Assembly: GCA_945871945.1 (NCBI GenBank)
Contig: CAMBXY010000049.1
Coordinates: 1 to 9,966 of the forward strand
Length of the DNA stretch: 9,966 nucleotides
Origin: Bordetella parapertussis
GTDB lineage: Bacteria; Pseudomonadota; Gammaproteobacteria; Burkholderiales; Burkholderiaceae_C
Direction of reading: 5' to 3'
The notes under the pieces are model-generated. The model ran no database searches. It was given only the letters and a program-made list of their open reading frames with translations, and was not told the origin of the DNA. Positions 1 through 6,551 of the stretch are shown here, piece after piece. The translations under genes and the position numbers were made by a program. The number at the start of each line of letters is the position of its first letter. The stretch's first letter is position 1.

Positions 1-297
1 AGCGAAGAAGTCGCCCAAGCCATGGTGCTGGGCGCTTTGAAAAAATCTCAAGCGCAAGTGGCTGTGGCGGTCACGGGTATTGCGGGACCCAGCGGCGGCA
101 GCCCCACCAAGCCCGTGGGCACGGTGTGTTTTGCCTGGGGTCTGCCCACCGACGGCGGCCCCACGATTGGCGCTGAAACCGTGTGGGTGAAAGTGCAGAC
201 ATGCCACTTTGAGGGCGACCGCGCTGCTGTGCGTTTGGCCACCCAAGCCCATGCGCTGGGGCAATTGCTACAACTGCTGCAGCAGCGCAGCCAGTAA
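1..297 (+). CDS. pncC: CinA C-terminal domain protein (nicotinamide-nucleotide amidohydrolase family), 3' part
   Basis: The gene enters from the left edge in frame 1 and ends at TAA 295-297, so 98 residues are visible and the start is missing. The motif TGIAGPSGG (visible residues 25-33), followed by KPVGTV and later [13 protein letters not shown], is the recognisable signature of the CinA C-terminal domain. In this family that domain deamidates nicotinamide mononucleotide, a salvage step in pyridine-nucleotide recycling in the cytoplasm. Whether this is a stand-alone PncC protein (about 160 residues) or the tail of a full-length CinA with an N-terminal domain cannot be decided here. It is convergent with the dehydratase gene, with only 9 bases between the two stop codons and no visible terminator hairpin. 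The family call is firm; the symbol is a choice between pncC and cinA. Confidence 0.9.
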   Translation, partial: SEEVAQAMVLGALKKSQAQVAVAVTGIAGPSGGSPTKPVGTVCFAWGLPTDGGPTIGAETVWVKVQTCHFEGDRAAVRLATQAHALGQLLQLLQQRSQ

Positions 298-306
298 GCG
301 CCGTGT

Positions 307-618
307 TTAACTTTGGGAAGCGGTGATAGCCAAGCTGTCCATGGCTTGTGCCAATTCAAAGTCCAGCGCAGTGAGCCCGCCCGCGTCATGGGTGGTCAGG
401 CGTACGTTCACGCGGTTGTACACATTGCTCCACTCGGGGTGGTGGTTCATGCGCTCGGCCACCTCAGCCACCGCGTTCATGAAGGCCATGGCTTGAACGA
501 AATCTTTGAATTTCCATTGGGCGTGCAAACTGCTCTCTTGCAGTTGCCATGGGGCTTGGGCTTGCTGCTGTAAAACCACGAAAGCTTGCTGGGCTTCTTG
601 CGTACTCATGCTTTTCAT
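307..618 (-). CDS. phhB: Pterin-4a-carbinolamine dehydratase
   Basis: This 103-residue protein has the family's full length and signature: E55-xxx-H59-H60-P61, then THD at 76-78 and GGLT at 80-83. The two histidines and H77 correspond to the known catalytic histidines of DCoH/PCD. The enzyme dehydrates 4a-hydroxytetrahydrobiopterin during recycling of the cofactor of aromatic amino-acid hydroxylases. No phenylalanine hydroxylase gene lies in the window, so its physiological partner here is unknown. The start at 618 is preferred over the in-frame ATG at 609 because an AAGGAGA box sits 6 bases upstream of the first. The start overlaps the stop of the PIN gene by one base (TAATG), so it is the last gene of a coupled minus-strand series. 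Confidence 0.93.
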   Translation of the reverse strand: MKSMSTQEAQQAFVVLQQQAQAPWQLQESSLHAQWKFKDFVQAMAFMNAVAEVAERMNHHPEWSNVYNRVNVRLTTHDAGGLTALDFELAQAMDSLAITASQS

Positions 619-1034
619 TATGGGTCTCCTTGAGATTTTTTCACCACCACGCCTAAACGCGCAAGCCGATTGGTCAAGCGCAGCACCTGCTTGTCTTTGC
701 TGAGCAGCAAGGCTTGGTGGGCTACCGCCAAATCAATGAATTTTTGATCGTCCTCGTCCTTGCACACATACGGCGCTTTGGGCGCCACGGCTTGCATCTG
801 CGCCAAGCCGTCAAAGTGCGCCAGCACGTCTTGTGCGCTCAGGCCGTCGCGCTCTCGTCGGCGGGCAATGTGCGGATAGTCCAGCACACGTAACAACTCC
901 TCGCGCATGGCAATCGTAGCCAACCAGCGCAACTCACCTTCTTTCAAGGCTTGCAAAAGAGGCGGCGTGGCCGGGTCTTGGTATACCCAGATATCGAGCA
1001 CGATGTTGGTGTCTATCACCACTGGCGAAGACAT
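618..1034 (-). CDS. PIN-domain protein, putative toxin-component (COG1569-like) family
   Basis: This is a 138-residue protein with the acidic set of a PIN-fold ribonuclease: D8 in [11 protein letters not shown]45/E46 in MREELLRVL, the cluster CKDEDDQKF (91-99), and D114 in LLSKDKQVL. The C-x-D-x-D-D-x-K-F block resembles the 'putative toxin-antitoxin system toxin component, PIN family' group. PIN proteins of this type are Mg-dependent single-strand RNA cleavers. No small antitoxin gene lies on either side: upstream is an RNA methyltransferase whose TGA overlaps this ATG by one base (TGATG), and downstream is phhB, overlapping as TAATG. The open frame continues upstream to 1109, but that extension lies inside the methyltransferase gene and lacks PIN homology, so ATG 1034 is chosen. 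Nuclease activity is inferred; its substrate is unknown. Confidence 0.85.
   Translation of the reverse strand: MSSPVVIDTNIVLDIWVYQDPATPPLLQALKEGELRWLATIAMREELLRVLDYPHIARRRERDGLSAQDVLAHFDGLAQMQAVAPKAPYVCKDEDDQKFIDLAVAHQALLLSKDKQVLRLTNRLARLGVVVKKSQGDP
625..631 (-). promoter_or_regulatory. Strong ribosome-binding site for phhB
   Basis: The minus strand reads AAGGAGA, 6 bases before the ATG at 618-616. It lies inside the last codons of the PIN gene. It is the strongest Shine-Dalgarno sequence I saw in the window and decides between the two candidate ATGs of phhB. It also suggests that phhB is translated well on its own, not only by coupling. Confidence 0.75.
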
Positions 1035-2314
1035 CAAGCCGCCGGTTTGCGCGCCGAGCCTGCCATCAGGTCGAAGCGGAACATGCGGCACTCGATGGGG
1101 CCGTTCCACATGGGCACACGGCGCGACTCCTTCAGGCGCATGCGCCCGGGTAACTTCAGGTCAGGCGTGAGCACCCAAGCGCGCCAGCCGGTGTAATTTT
1201 TCTTCCAATGGCTGGCCAGTTGGCTGAAAAACTCGCCGCCGTCTTCCACCTGCCCCACCTCGCGACCGCTGCGCGCCAGGCTGGCCGCACCCGCCACACC
1301 GGCGGCTTCTATGCGCTCGCCGTAAGGCGGATTCACCAACATCACACCACTCACATCGGTGGGCGGCATACGCTGCAAAGCGTCGCCCCCGCGCAAGTTC
1401 ACGGCCTGGGCCACACCGGCACGCTCGGCATTGCGTTGCGCAAAGTCAACCATGCGAAAGGCCACATCGCTGCCAAACACCGCTGCACGCGGCTCGCACG
1501 CTTGCGCTCTGGCCTCGTCTTGTAACTGTCGCCACACATGGGCATCGAACATGCGCAATTTCTCGAACCCAAAACGCCGCTGCAAGCCGGCAGCCATGCG
1601 ACAAGCAATTTGCGCGGCTTCAATGACGATGGTGCCGCTGCCGCAACACGGGTCGTACAAGGGAATGCCTTGCTCGACACCCGCCACCGATGGCAGGGCT
1701 GGTGGGGTCTCGCCGGGTGCGGTGAGCAGTGGCATGCTCCAACCACTGGCGGCCAACATGGCAGCAGCCAAGGTCTCTTTCAATGGCGCGTCGCCCGTGT
1801 CTTCGCGCCAACCGCGTTTGAACAGCGGCTCACCGGTGGTGTCCAAATACAGGGTGAGCATTTTGTCGGTCAGGTGGGCATGGACCCGCACATCGGGGCG
1901 TTGGGTGTCCACATCGGGGCGAACACCGCTTTTGTCGCGAAAGCGGTCGGCAATCGCGTCTTTCACCCTGAGGGTGGCGAAGTTCAAGCTCTTCAAGGGG
2001 CTGTGCTGCGCGGTGATTTCAACCCTGAAACTTTGCTTGTGCGTGAACCACATTTCCCAAGCCACGGCGCTGGCCGCGTTGTAAATGTCATCCTCGCTGG
2101 TATAAGGCTGGTGCGCCAACTGAATCAACACCCGCATGCCTAGGCGACTGTGCAAATTGAGTTGCAAGGCAGCTCGCCAAGAGGCTTGCATCTGCACGCC
2201 GCCGCGCAAGGTTTGCAGGTCGCGACTGGCCAGCCCTGTGATTTGCGCCACCTCATAGGCCAAAAAAGATTCCACCCCTGCAGCGCAGGGCACAAACAAT
2301 TGCAAGGCGTTCAC
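1034..2314 (-). CDS. rlmL: THUMP-domain class I SAM-dependent RNA methyltransferase (RlmL type)
   Basis: This 426-residue protein has an N-terminal ferredoxin-like/THUMP half (about 1-165, ending LYLDTTGEPLFKRGWR) and a Rossmann methyltransferase half. SAM motif I is DPCCGSGTIVIEAA (221-234), and the N2-guanine/N6-adenine type catalytic motif is NPPYGERI (328-335). The architecture matches COG0116, which makes m2G in 23S rRNA (G2445 in E. coli). E. coli RlmKL is about 700 residues because a second methyltransferase, RlmK, is fused at the C terminus; that half is absent here. The exact target base is therefore inferred. The start is GTG at 2314-2312, overlapping the rpoN stop by 4 bases (GTGA). 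I see no good ribosome-binding site before it, which fits translational coupling to rpoN. It overlaps the PIN gene by one base downstream. Confidence 0.88.
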   Translation of the reverse strand: MNALQLFVPCAAGVESFLAYEVAQITGLASRDLQTLRGGVQMQASWRAALQLNLHSRLGMRVLIQLAHQPYTSEDDIYNAASAVAWEMWFTHKQSFRVEITAQHSPLKSLNFATLRVKDAIADRFRDKSGVRPDVDTQRPDVRVHAHLTDKMLTLYLDTTGEPLFKRGWREDTGDAPLKETLAAAMLAASGWSMPLLTAPGETPPALPSVAGVEQGIPLYDPCCGSGTIVIEAAQIACRMAAGLQRRFGFEKLRMFDAHVWRQLQDEARAQACEPRAAVFGSDVAFRMVDFAQRNAERAGVAQAVNLRGGDALQRMPPTDVSGVMLVNPPYGERIEAAGVAGAASLARSGREVGQVEDGGEFFSQLASHWKKNYTGWRAWVLTPDLKLPGRMRLKESRRVPMWNGPIECRMFRFDLMAGSARKPAA

Positions 2315-3891
2315 AGGGTTTTACGCAGGTTGGTGGGTGCTATGCGCAGGGCTTCGCGGTATTTGGCAACGGTGCGGCGCGCGCAGTCTATGCCTTGCTC
2401 TTTGAGCATGTCCGAGAGTTGGTTATCCGACAAGGGCTTCTTGGGGTTTTCACTCGCGATCAGTTGCTTGATGAGGGCGCGCACCGCGGTGCTCGAAGCG
2501 TTGTTGCCGCTGTCGGTGCCCAGCCCCGAGCCAAAGAAAAATTTCAGCTCAAACGTGCCATAAGGCGTGTGCATGTACTTGGCAGTGGTAACGCGGCTGA
2601 TGGTGGACTCGTGCAGCCCCAGTTCTTCGGCAATCTCGCGCAGCACCATGGGCTTCATGGCCAATTCGCCGTGAATGAAAAAGCTTTTTTGCCGCTGCGT
2701 GATGGCGTTGCTCACGCGCAAGATGGTGTCAAAGCGCTGTTGGATGTTTTTGATCATCCAGCGGGCTTCTTGCAACCGTTGCTGCAAGCCCGCATGGCCG
2801 TCGCCTTTGCCGCCCTTTAAAGCGTTGGCGTAAATGTCGTTCACCTTCAGACGCGGCATCACCTCGGGGTTGAGCATGGCGCGAAATTGCGGCGTGCCTT
2901 GTTTGTCAACGCCATGCGGCAAGATCAGCACATCGGGGATGATGACGTTGCGCTCGACGTCAATAAATCGCCTGCCCGGCTTGGGCTCTAAGCGAGCAAT
3001 GAGCGCGATGGCGAGTTTGACCTGTGCTTCGCTGTCATTGACCAGCAGCGCCAAGCGCTTGAAGTCCCGCTTGGCCAACAGCTCCAGGGGTTGCTTGCAA
3101 ATGGCCAGTGCACAAGCGCGCAACTCGGCGCGCTCTTCGGTGTCTGCGGCAATGGTTTGCAACTGCAAACGCAAACACTCGCCCAAGTCACGCGCACCCA
3201 CGCCAGTGGGCTCCAAGCTTTGCAGCAAGCTCAGCGCCACCTGAAACCGGTGCGCCAATTCTTCGCACTGCTCGAGGTCGTCGCCCGCCAAACTCTCGGC
3301 CAAGGTTTGGAAACTGTCTTCCAAATAGCCTTCGTCGTTCAAAGATTCGATGAGAAAACGCAAAGCTGCGCGGTCGGTGTCGTCCAAGCGCAGCGACAAG
3401 GCTTGGCGATGCAAAAACGCCGTCAGCGACTCTTGGTTGCGCGCCAACTCGGTGGCTTGGGCTTTTTCATCGTCATCATTGCTGCTGTTGTTGTTGCGCG
3501 CCGGTGCGTCGCAACCCCACTCGCTGTCGTCAGCTGAAAACTCCACGCTGCCGTCGCCATCCCAGCTCTCGGCCACGCCCTCGGCGTCAATGGGCGAGGT
3601 GGTCTCGCTGGCAGTTTCCACGCGCACTTCGCTCAAGCGGTCCATGGGGCCGTCCCAACTCTCGGGCTCGGCTTCAGAACTGGCAGCTTGGGTGTTTTCT
3701 TGCTCTAAGCCAAAGTCTTCACGCACCGCCAAGTCTTCCATTTCCTTTTCCAGAAACGGGTTGTCGTCCAGCATTTGCTCGACTTCTTGGCTTAACTCTA
3801 GGGTTGAGAGTTGCAGCAAGCGGATCGATTGCTGCAACTGAGGCGTGAGCGCCAGATGTTGTGATACGCGAAGTGACAGGCCTTGCTTCAT
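2311..3891 (-). CDS. rpoN: RNA polymerase sigma-54 factor
   Basis: This 526-residue protein recruits core RNA polymerase to -24/-12 promoters that need an AAA+ activator. Region I is residues 1-48 (KQGLSLRVSQHLALTPQLQQ, rich in Gln and Leu). It is followed by a long acidic region II (about 50-150), the core-binding region, a helix-turn-helix around 423-440 (ELGLHESTISRVTTAKYM), and a perfect RpoN box ARRTVAKYRE at 504-513. The protein is longer than the 477 residues of E. coli RpoN, mainly through region II, which holds an Asn/Asp stretch (133-141) and two ESWDG repeats. ATG 3891 is chosen because region I begins there; the frame continues to 4047, but that part lies inside lptB. A GCGAGG ribosome-binding site lies about 9 bases upstream. 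The gap to lptB is 16 bases, and the order lptA-lptB-rpoN is classic for proteobacteria. Confidence 0.98.
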   Translation of the reverse strand: MKQGLSLRVSQHLALTPQLQQSIRLLQLSTLELSQEVEQMLDDNPFLEKEMEDLAVREDFGLEQENTQAASSEAEPESWDGPMDRLSEVRVETASETTSPIDAEGVAESWDGDGSVEFSADDSEWGCDAPARNNNSSNDDDEKAQATELARNQESLTAFLHRQALSLRLDDTDRAALRFLIESLNDEGYLEDSFQTLAESLAGDDLEQCEELAHRFQVALSLLQSLEPTGVGARDLGECLRLQLQTIAADTEERAELRACALAICKQPLELLAKRDFKRLALLVNDSEAQVKLAIALIARLEPKPGRRFIDVERNVIIPDVLILPHGVDKQGTPQFRAMLNPEVMPRLKVNDIYANALKGGKGDGHAGLQQRLQEARWMIKNIQQRFDTILRVSNAITQRQKSFFIHGELAMKPMVLREIAEELGLHESTISRVTTAKYMHTPYGTFELKFFFGSGLGTDSGNNASSTAVRALIKQLIASENPKKPLSDNQLSDMLKEQGIDCARRTVAKYREALRIAPTNLRKTL

Positions 3892-3907
3892 AAGCTGCGC
3901 CTCGCCC

Positions 3908-4672
3908 TCACATGCGGAAGTTTTCGCCCAGGTACACCCGCCGTACCTCTGGGTTATTGACAATCGTCTCGGGTGTTCCCTCGGCCAGCACGCGCCCCTC
4001 GCTGATGATGCTGGCGTGGTCACAAATGCCCAAGGTTTCGCGCACATTGTGGTCGGTGATCAACACGCCAATCCCCTTGGCTTTCAAAAACCCGATGATG
4101 CGCTGAATTTCCAAGACCGCAATCGGGTCGATACCGGCAAACGGTTCGTCCAACAAAATAAAGCGCGGCTGGGTCGCCAAAGCCCGCGCAATTTCCACCC
4201 GCCGGCGCTCACCCCCAGACAAAGAGGGCGCAGGTGCATCACGCAAATGCTCGATGCGCAATTCCTGCAACAAGCTCTCTAAACGAGATTCAATGGCGTT
4301 TTTGTCCAAAGCCAAGCCTAGGCTGTCTTGTTGCAATTCCAACACCGCACGCACGTTGTCGGCCACATTGAGCTTGCGAAAAATTGAGGCTTCTTGAGGC
4401 AAATAGCTCAAACCCATGCGTGCGCGCCGGTGTATGGGCATATTTTCGACCGAGACGCCATCGATGGAAATGGTGCCTGCGTCAGCCCGCACCAAGCCGA
4501 CGATCATGTAAAAAGAGGTGGTCTTGCCTGCGCCGTTGGGGCCTAGCAAGCCGACCACTTCGCCTTTGGCCACTGAAATAGATACATCATGCACCACGGT
4601 GCGGCTGATGTAGGACTTTTGAAGATGCTGCGCCACCAACCGGCTGGTAGGGGCGGCAGGCGTGGAAGTCAC
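3908..4672 (-). CDS. lptB: LPS export ABC transporter ATP-binding protein
   Basis: This 254-residue ABC ATPase drives extraction of lipopolysaccharide from the inner membrane through LptFG and along the Lpt bridge. It has Walker [10 protein letters not shown] (44-52), a Q-loop at Q93, signature [15 protein letters not shown] (151-165), Walker B FILLDE with E176, and the switch histidine H208 in [14 protein letters not shown] after Walker B and the C-terminal [11 protein letters not shown] are typical of LptB. The start is GTG at 4672-4670, overlapping the lptA stop by 4 bases (GTGA), with an AGGCAGG-like ribosome-binding site just upstream. It is followed by rpoN after 16 bases. Partner genes lptC, lptF and lptG are not in the window. 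Confidence 0.97.
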   Translation of the reverse strand: MTSTPAAPTSRLVAQHLQKSYISRTVVHDVSISVAKGEVVGLLGPNGAGKTTSFYMIVGLVRADAGTISIDGVSVENMPIHRRARMGLSYLPQEASIFRKLNVADNVRAVLELQQDSLGLALDKNAIESRLESLLQELRIEHLRDAPAPSLSGGERRRVEIARALATQPRFILLDEPFAGIDPIAVLEIQRIIGFLKAKGIGVLITDHNVRETLGICDHASIISEGRVLAEGTPETIVNNPEVRRVYLGENFRM

Positions 4673-5226
4673 TTGCCTGCCTCGTCTTTTTTGCGTGGGG
4701 TGAGAACCGCCCTCACCCGCCCCGAAGATTCGCTGCCCTGCTTGCCGCTGGCTTGTTTGCCGTCTACGGTGAATTGGTCGGTCAAGTTTTCGTAGATGAT
4801 GCGCTGGCCGGTGATGTCGTCGTTCAGGACGGTGCCGCGGTAGCGGCGCAGTTCGGCGCGGTTAATAAGGGTGACGCGATCGCTGCGGCTGTCGTACTCG
4901 ATGCGCTCGCCCTCGCCTTCCATCCACTCATCCAAGCCTTCACGCTTTTGGCGGTAAAAGGCTTTTTTTCCAGGCTCGGCAATCAGCAAACCGTATTGGT
5001 AGCCCTCGGGGTCTTGCAGCACTTCCAGACGTGCACCACGCAAAATCAGTGTGCCCTTGGTGGCCACCACCTTACCGGTGAAGATGCTCAGCTGCTTTAA
5101 CTCGTCGTGGTCTAGGTTGTCCGCCTCAATGTTCATAGGCTTGCCTCGGTCGGCTTTTTCAGCCCACGCCGCCAACGGAAGCTCAAAGGCCAAGGCGATA
5201 CAACACAAAAAGAAGATTTTTTTCAA
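4669..5226 (-). CDS. lptA: LPS transport periplasmic protein LptA
   Basis: This 185-residue protein has a signal peptide (about 1-22: KK, hydrophobic core [16 protein letters not shown], cleavage after AWA) and an OstA/LptA beta-jellyroll domain. The domain begins with [20 protein letters not shown] and contains the recurring [19 protein letters not shown] and [13 protein letters not shown] strands. LptA polymerises into the periplasmic bridge carrying LPS to the outer membrane. The start is TTG at 5226-5224. The frame is open back to the dsbA TGA in the same phase, yet contains no ATG or GTG, and the next in-frame ATG (residue 31) would remove the signal peptide. No clear ribosome-binding site precedes the TTG. 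The gene directly upstream is dsbA, not the usual lptC. It is coupled to lptB by a GTGA overlap. Confidence 0.93.
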   Translation of the reverse strand: MKKIFFLCCIALAFELPLAAWAEKADRGKPMNIEADNLDHDELKQLSIFTGKVVATKGTLILRGARLEVLQDPEGYQYGLLIAEPGKKAFYRQKREGLDEWMEGEGERIEYDSRSDRVTLINRAELRRYRGTVLNDDITGQRIIYENLTDQFTVDGKQASGKQGSESSGRVRAVLTPRKKDEAGK

Positions 5227-5261
5227 GGCACGAAAATTGCTGGTAGGTGGATGGCTTGCAT
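5223..5261 (-). other. Possible 12-codon leader frame overlapping the lptA start
   Basis: An ATG at 5261-5259 opens 12 codons ([12 protein letters not shown]) that end at TGA 5225-5223. The stop overlaps the TTG start of lptA by 4 bases (TTGA), the same geometry as the GTGA junctions at lptA-lptB and rpoN-methyltransferase. It has no evident ribosome-binding site, and its ATG lies within the promoter-like TACAAT, so it could only be translated from transcripts that begin upstream. It may be chance. Confidence 0.25.
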
Positions 5262-5290
5262 TGTAGGGGCAGAAACGCCCACTTTGTCAG
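5257..5290 (-). promoter_or_regulatory. Candidate sigma-70 promoter for the lptA-rpoN operon
   Basis: On the minus strand, CTGACA (5290-5285, five of six matches to TTGACA) is followed after a rather long 19-base spacer by TACAAT (5265-5260, five of six to TATAAT). Transcription would start near 5253, giving a leader of about 27 bases before the lptA TTG. The -35 overlaps the dsbA stop codon. The 60-base gap between dsbA and lptA is the only gap of this size within the minus-strand block, which favours a separate promoter here. No terminator hairpin for dsbA is visible. Confidence 0.4.
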
Positions 5291-5928
5291 CGCCCTTTGC
5301 GCACCTCAGCAATCAAGAAATCCGCAATCTGCAAAGCCCGATCCATGCTGCCGGCCAAAGTGCCATCGATATAAAAACGACCGGCCACACCCAAGGCTGG
5401 CACGCCCTCTACCTTGAACTGCTCTTGTAACTGTGCGGCGCGACGGGCTTTGCCAATCACAGCAAATGAATTGAACAAGTCGGAAAACTGCTTTTTGGGG
5501 ATGCCATTTTTTTCGGCCCAAGCCAGCAAGGGATCCAAGGTGGTGAGGGTTTGGCGCTCGGTGTGAATGGCCGCAAACATTTTGGCCTGCAACTCTTCAA
5601 CTTTACCCAAGGCCTCGAGCACATAGTAGGCGCGTTGCTGCGGCTCGAACTCGGCGCGAAAGCGCACCGGCACCCGCTTGACTTCAACGTCCTTGGGCAG
5701 TTTTTTGCTCCAAGCACTGAGCGTTGGCTCAAACGCATTGCAATGCGGGCAGTTGTACCAAAAGAACTCCAGCACCTCGACGTTTCCTTTGGCCGCTTCG
5801 GTGGGAACGGCTTGACTGAGTTTGAGGTAATCGGTGCCTTCTTTGAAACCCGTTTGCGCCAAGGCTGGGGCAAAAGGCATAGTTGACAGTGTGCCCAAGG
5901 TGAGGGCTGAAAATGTGCGGCGTTGCAT
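5287..5928 (-). CDS. dsbA: Thiol:disulfide interchange protein DsbA
   Basis: This 213-residue periplasmic oxidoreductase has active site CPHC at 60-63 in the context EFFWYNCPHCNAFEP, the cis-proline loop GVPALGV with P177, and the helical insertion between them. DsbA introduces disulfides into exported proteins and is reoxidised by DsbB. A signal peptide ends near residue 24 (APALA). Its start, MQRRTFSAL, carries a double arginine with phenylalanine two residues later, unlike the usual Lys-rich Sec signal. ATG 5928 is supported by AGAGG ending 6 bases upstream. The SPOR-domain gene precedes it by 23 bases; argS-SPOR-dsbA is, from general knowledge, a common Burkholderiales order. lptA follows after 60 bases. 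Confidence 0.95.
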   Translation of the reverse strand: MQRRTFSALTLGTLSTMPFAPALAQTGFKEGTDYLKLSQAVPTEAAKGNVEVLEFFWYNCPHCNAFEPTLSAWSKKLPKDVEVKRVPVRFRAEFEPQQRAYYVLEALGKVEELQAKMFAAIHTERQTLTTLDPLLAWAEKNGIPKKQFSDLFNSFAVIGKARRAAQLQEQFKVEGVPALGVAGRFYIDGTLAGSMDRALQIADFLIAEVRKGR

Positions 5929-5951
5929 GGTGGACCTCTTGAAGAAAAATA

Positions 5952-6542
5952 TCAGCGTTGAACACGAATCAAAGCAGATTCGAATTTGGTGGCTTTGAGC
6001 TTAGCTTGGGTGTCTTCGGCCTCGGACTTGCTCTCAAAAGGCCCCAAACGAACACGGTAAATGATTTTGCCGTTTTGTTCACGCTCGGAAATTTTGGGAT
6101 CGAACCCACCCAGTGCCAATTTGGCCCGTTGGGTTTGGGATTCATCGCTGCTGTTGAAGGCACCGACTTGAACAAAATAAAAAAATGCGTCGCCGGCTTG
6201 GGTTTTACTTAGCGCCAAATCGCCCAAGGGATCAGCGGAAGAAGCATCGCTGGCAGGCGCGGGCGGTGGTGGTGGTGGTGCGGCGGGGTTGACCACGGGT
6301 TGGTCTTTAGGCGCATTGGCTGCAGGGTTTTTACCGTACAAGGGGGCATTGGGGTCCCAGTCTTTGTTCTTTTTTTGCTCTGCCGCGTCTTGCTCGGCAT
6401 TACGACTCAGGCCTTTGTTTAAAAAAGGAATGGGCACCTTGGTGACAGAAATCGCCACCACCAAGGCCACGCTCAAGCCCACGACCAAGCCCAAAATGAA
6501 GCCCACCAAGGTATTGCCGCGTTGTTGAGAAAAAGAAACCAT
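5952..6542 (-). CDS. SPOR-domain inner-membrane protein, FtsN-like
   Basis: This 196-residue bitopic protein has a short cytoplasmic N terminus (SFSQQRGNT), one transmembrane helix (about 11-33) and a hydrophilic linker with a run of six prolines (89-94). A C-terminal SPOR domain (about 120-196) is marked by FYFVQVGAFNSSDESQTQRAKL and YRVRLGPFESKSEAE. SPOR domains bind denuded peptidoglycan glycan at the division septum, so a role in cell division or septal wall processing is likely. This layout is that of FtsN, but identity with FtsN is not provable from sequence reading. It starts 9 bases after the argS stop, with an AAGGG ribosome-binding site overlapping the argS TAA, so it is co-transcribed with argS, and it ends 23 bases before dsbA. 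Confidence 0.9.
   Translation of the reverse strand: MVSFSQQRGNTLVGFILGLVVGLSVALVVAISVTKVPIPFLNKGLSRNAEQDAAEQKKNKDWDPNAPLYGKNPAANAPKDQPVVNPAAPPPPPPAPASDASSADPLGDLALSKTQAGDAFFYFVQVGAFNSSDESQTQRAKLALGGFDPKISEREQNGKIIYRVRLGPFESKSEAEDTQAKLKATKFESALIRVQR
6261..6278 (-). repeat. Six-proline run from a CCA trinucleotide repeat
   Basis: The coding strand of the SPOR gene reads CCA four times, then CCG and CCC, giving PPPPPP at residues 89-94. On the plus strand, GGT is repeated five times at 6265-6279. The repeat is short but could change length by slippage without breaking the frame, and runs of this length normally need elongation factor P. Confidence 0.8.
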
Positions 6543-6551
6543 GCTTGACCC

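Noticed and set aside
298..306. Bidirectional terminator between the converging genes
   Set aside because: The 9-base gap and the flanking coding ends show no GC-rich stem followed by a T run on either strand.
618..1034. A complete toxin-antitoxin module
   Set aside because: Only the PIN partner is present. No small DNA-binding antitoxin frame occurs on either side, and the overlapping neighbours are enzymes.
1035..1109. Upstream extension of the PIN frame
   Set aside because: It overlaps the end of the methyltransferase gene, whereas the PIN fold begins at VVIDTN just after ATG 1034, which is joined to the preceding stop.
1359..2084. Plus-strand open frame of 241 codons opposite the RNA methyltransferase
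   Set aside because: It is antisense to a gene with clear THUMP and SAM motifs, has low-complexity Arg/Ser/Ala-rich composition and no recognisable domain. It is a by-product of GC-rich codon use.
3892..4047. Upstream extension of the rpoN frame
   Set aside because: The extra 52 codons lie inside lptB and bear no resemblance to sigma-54, and region I begins at the ATG at 3891, which has a ribosome-binding site.
6179..6185. Seven-A run in the SPOR gene as a programmed frameshift site
   Set aside because: The SPOR domain is complete in the main frame and nothing sensible follows in the other frames; the run simply encodes FFYF on the opposite strand.
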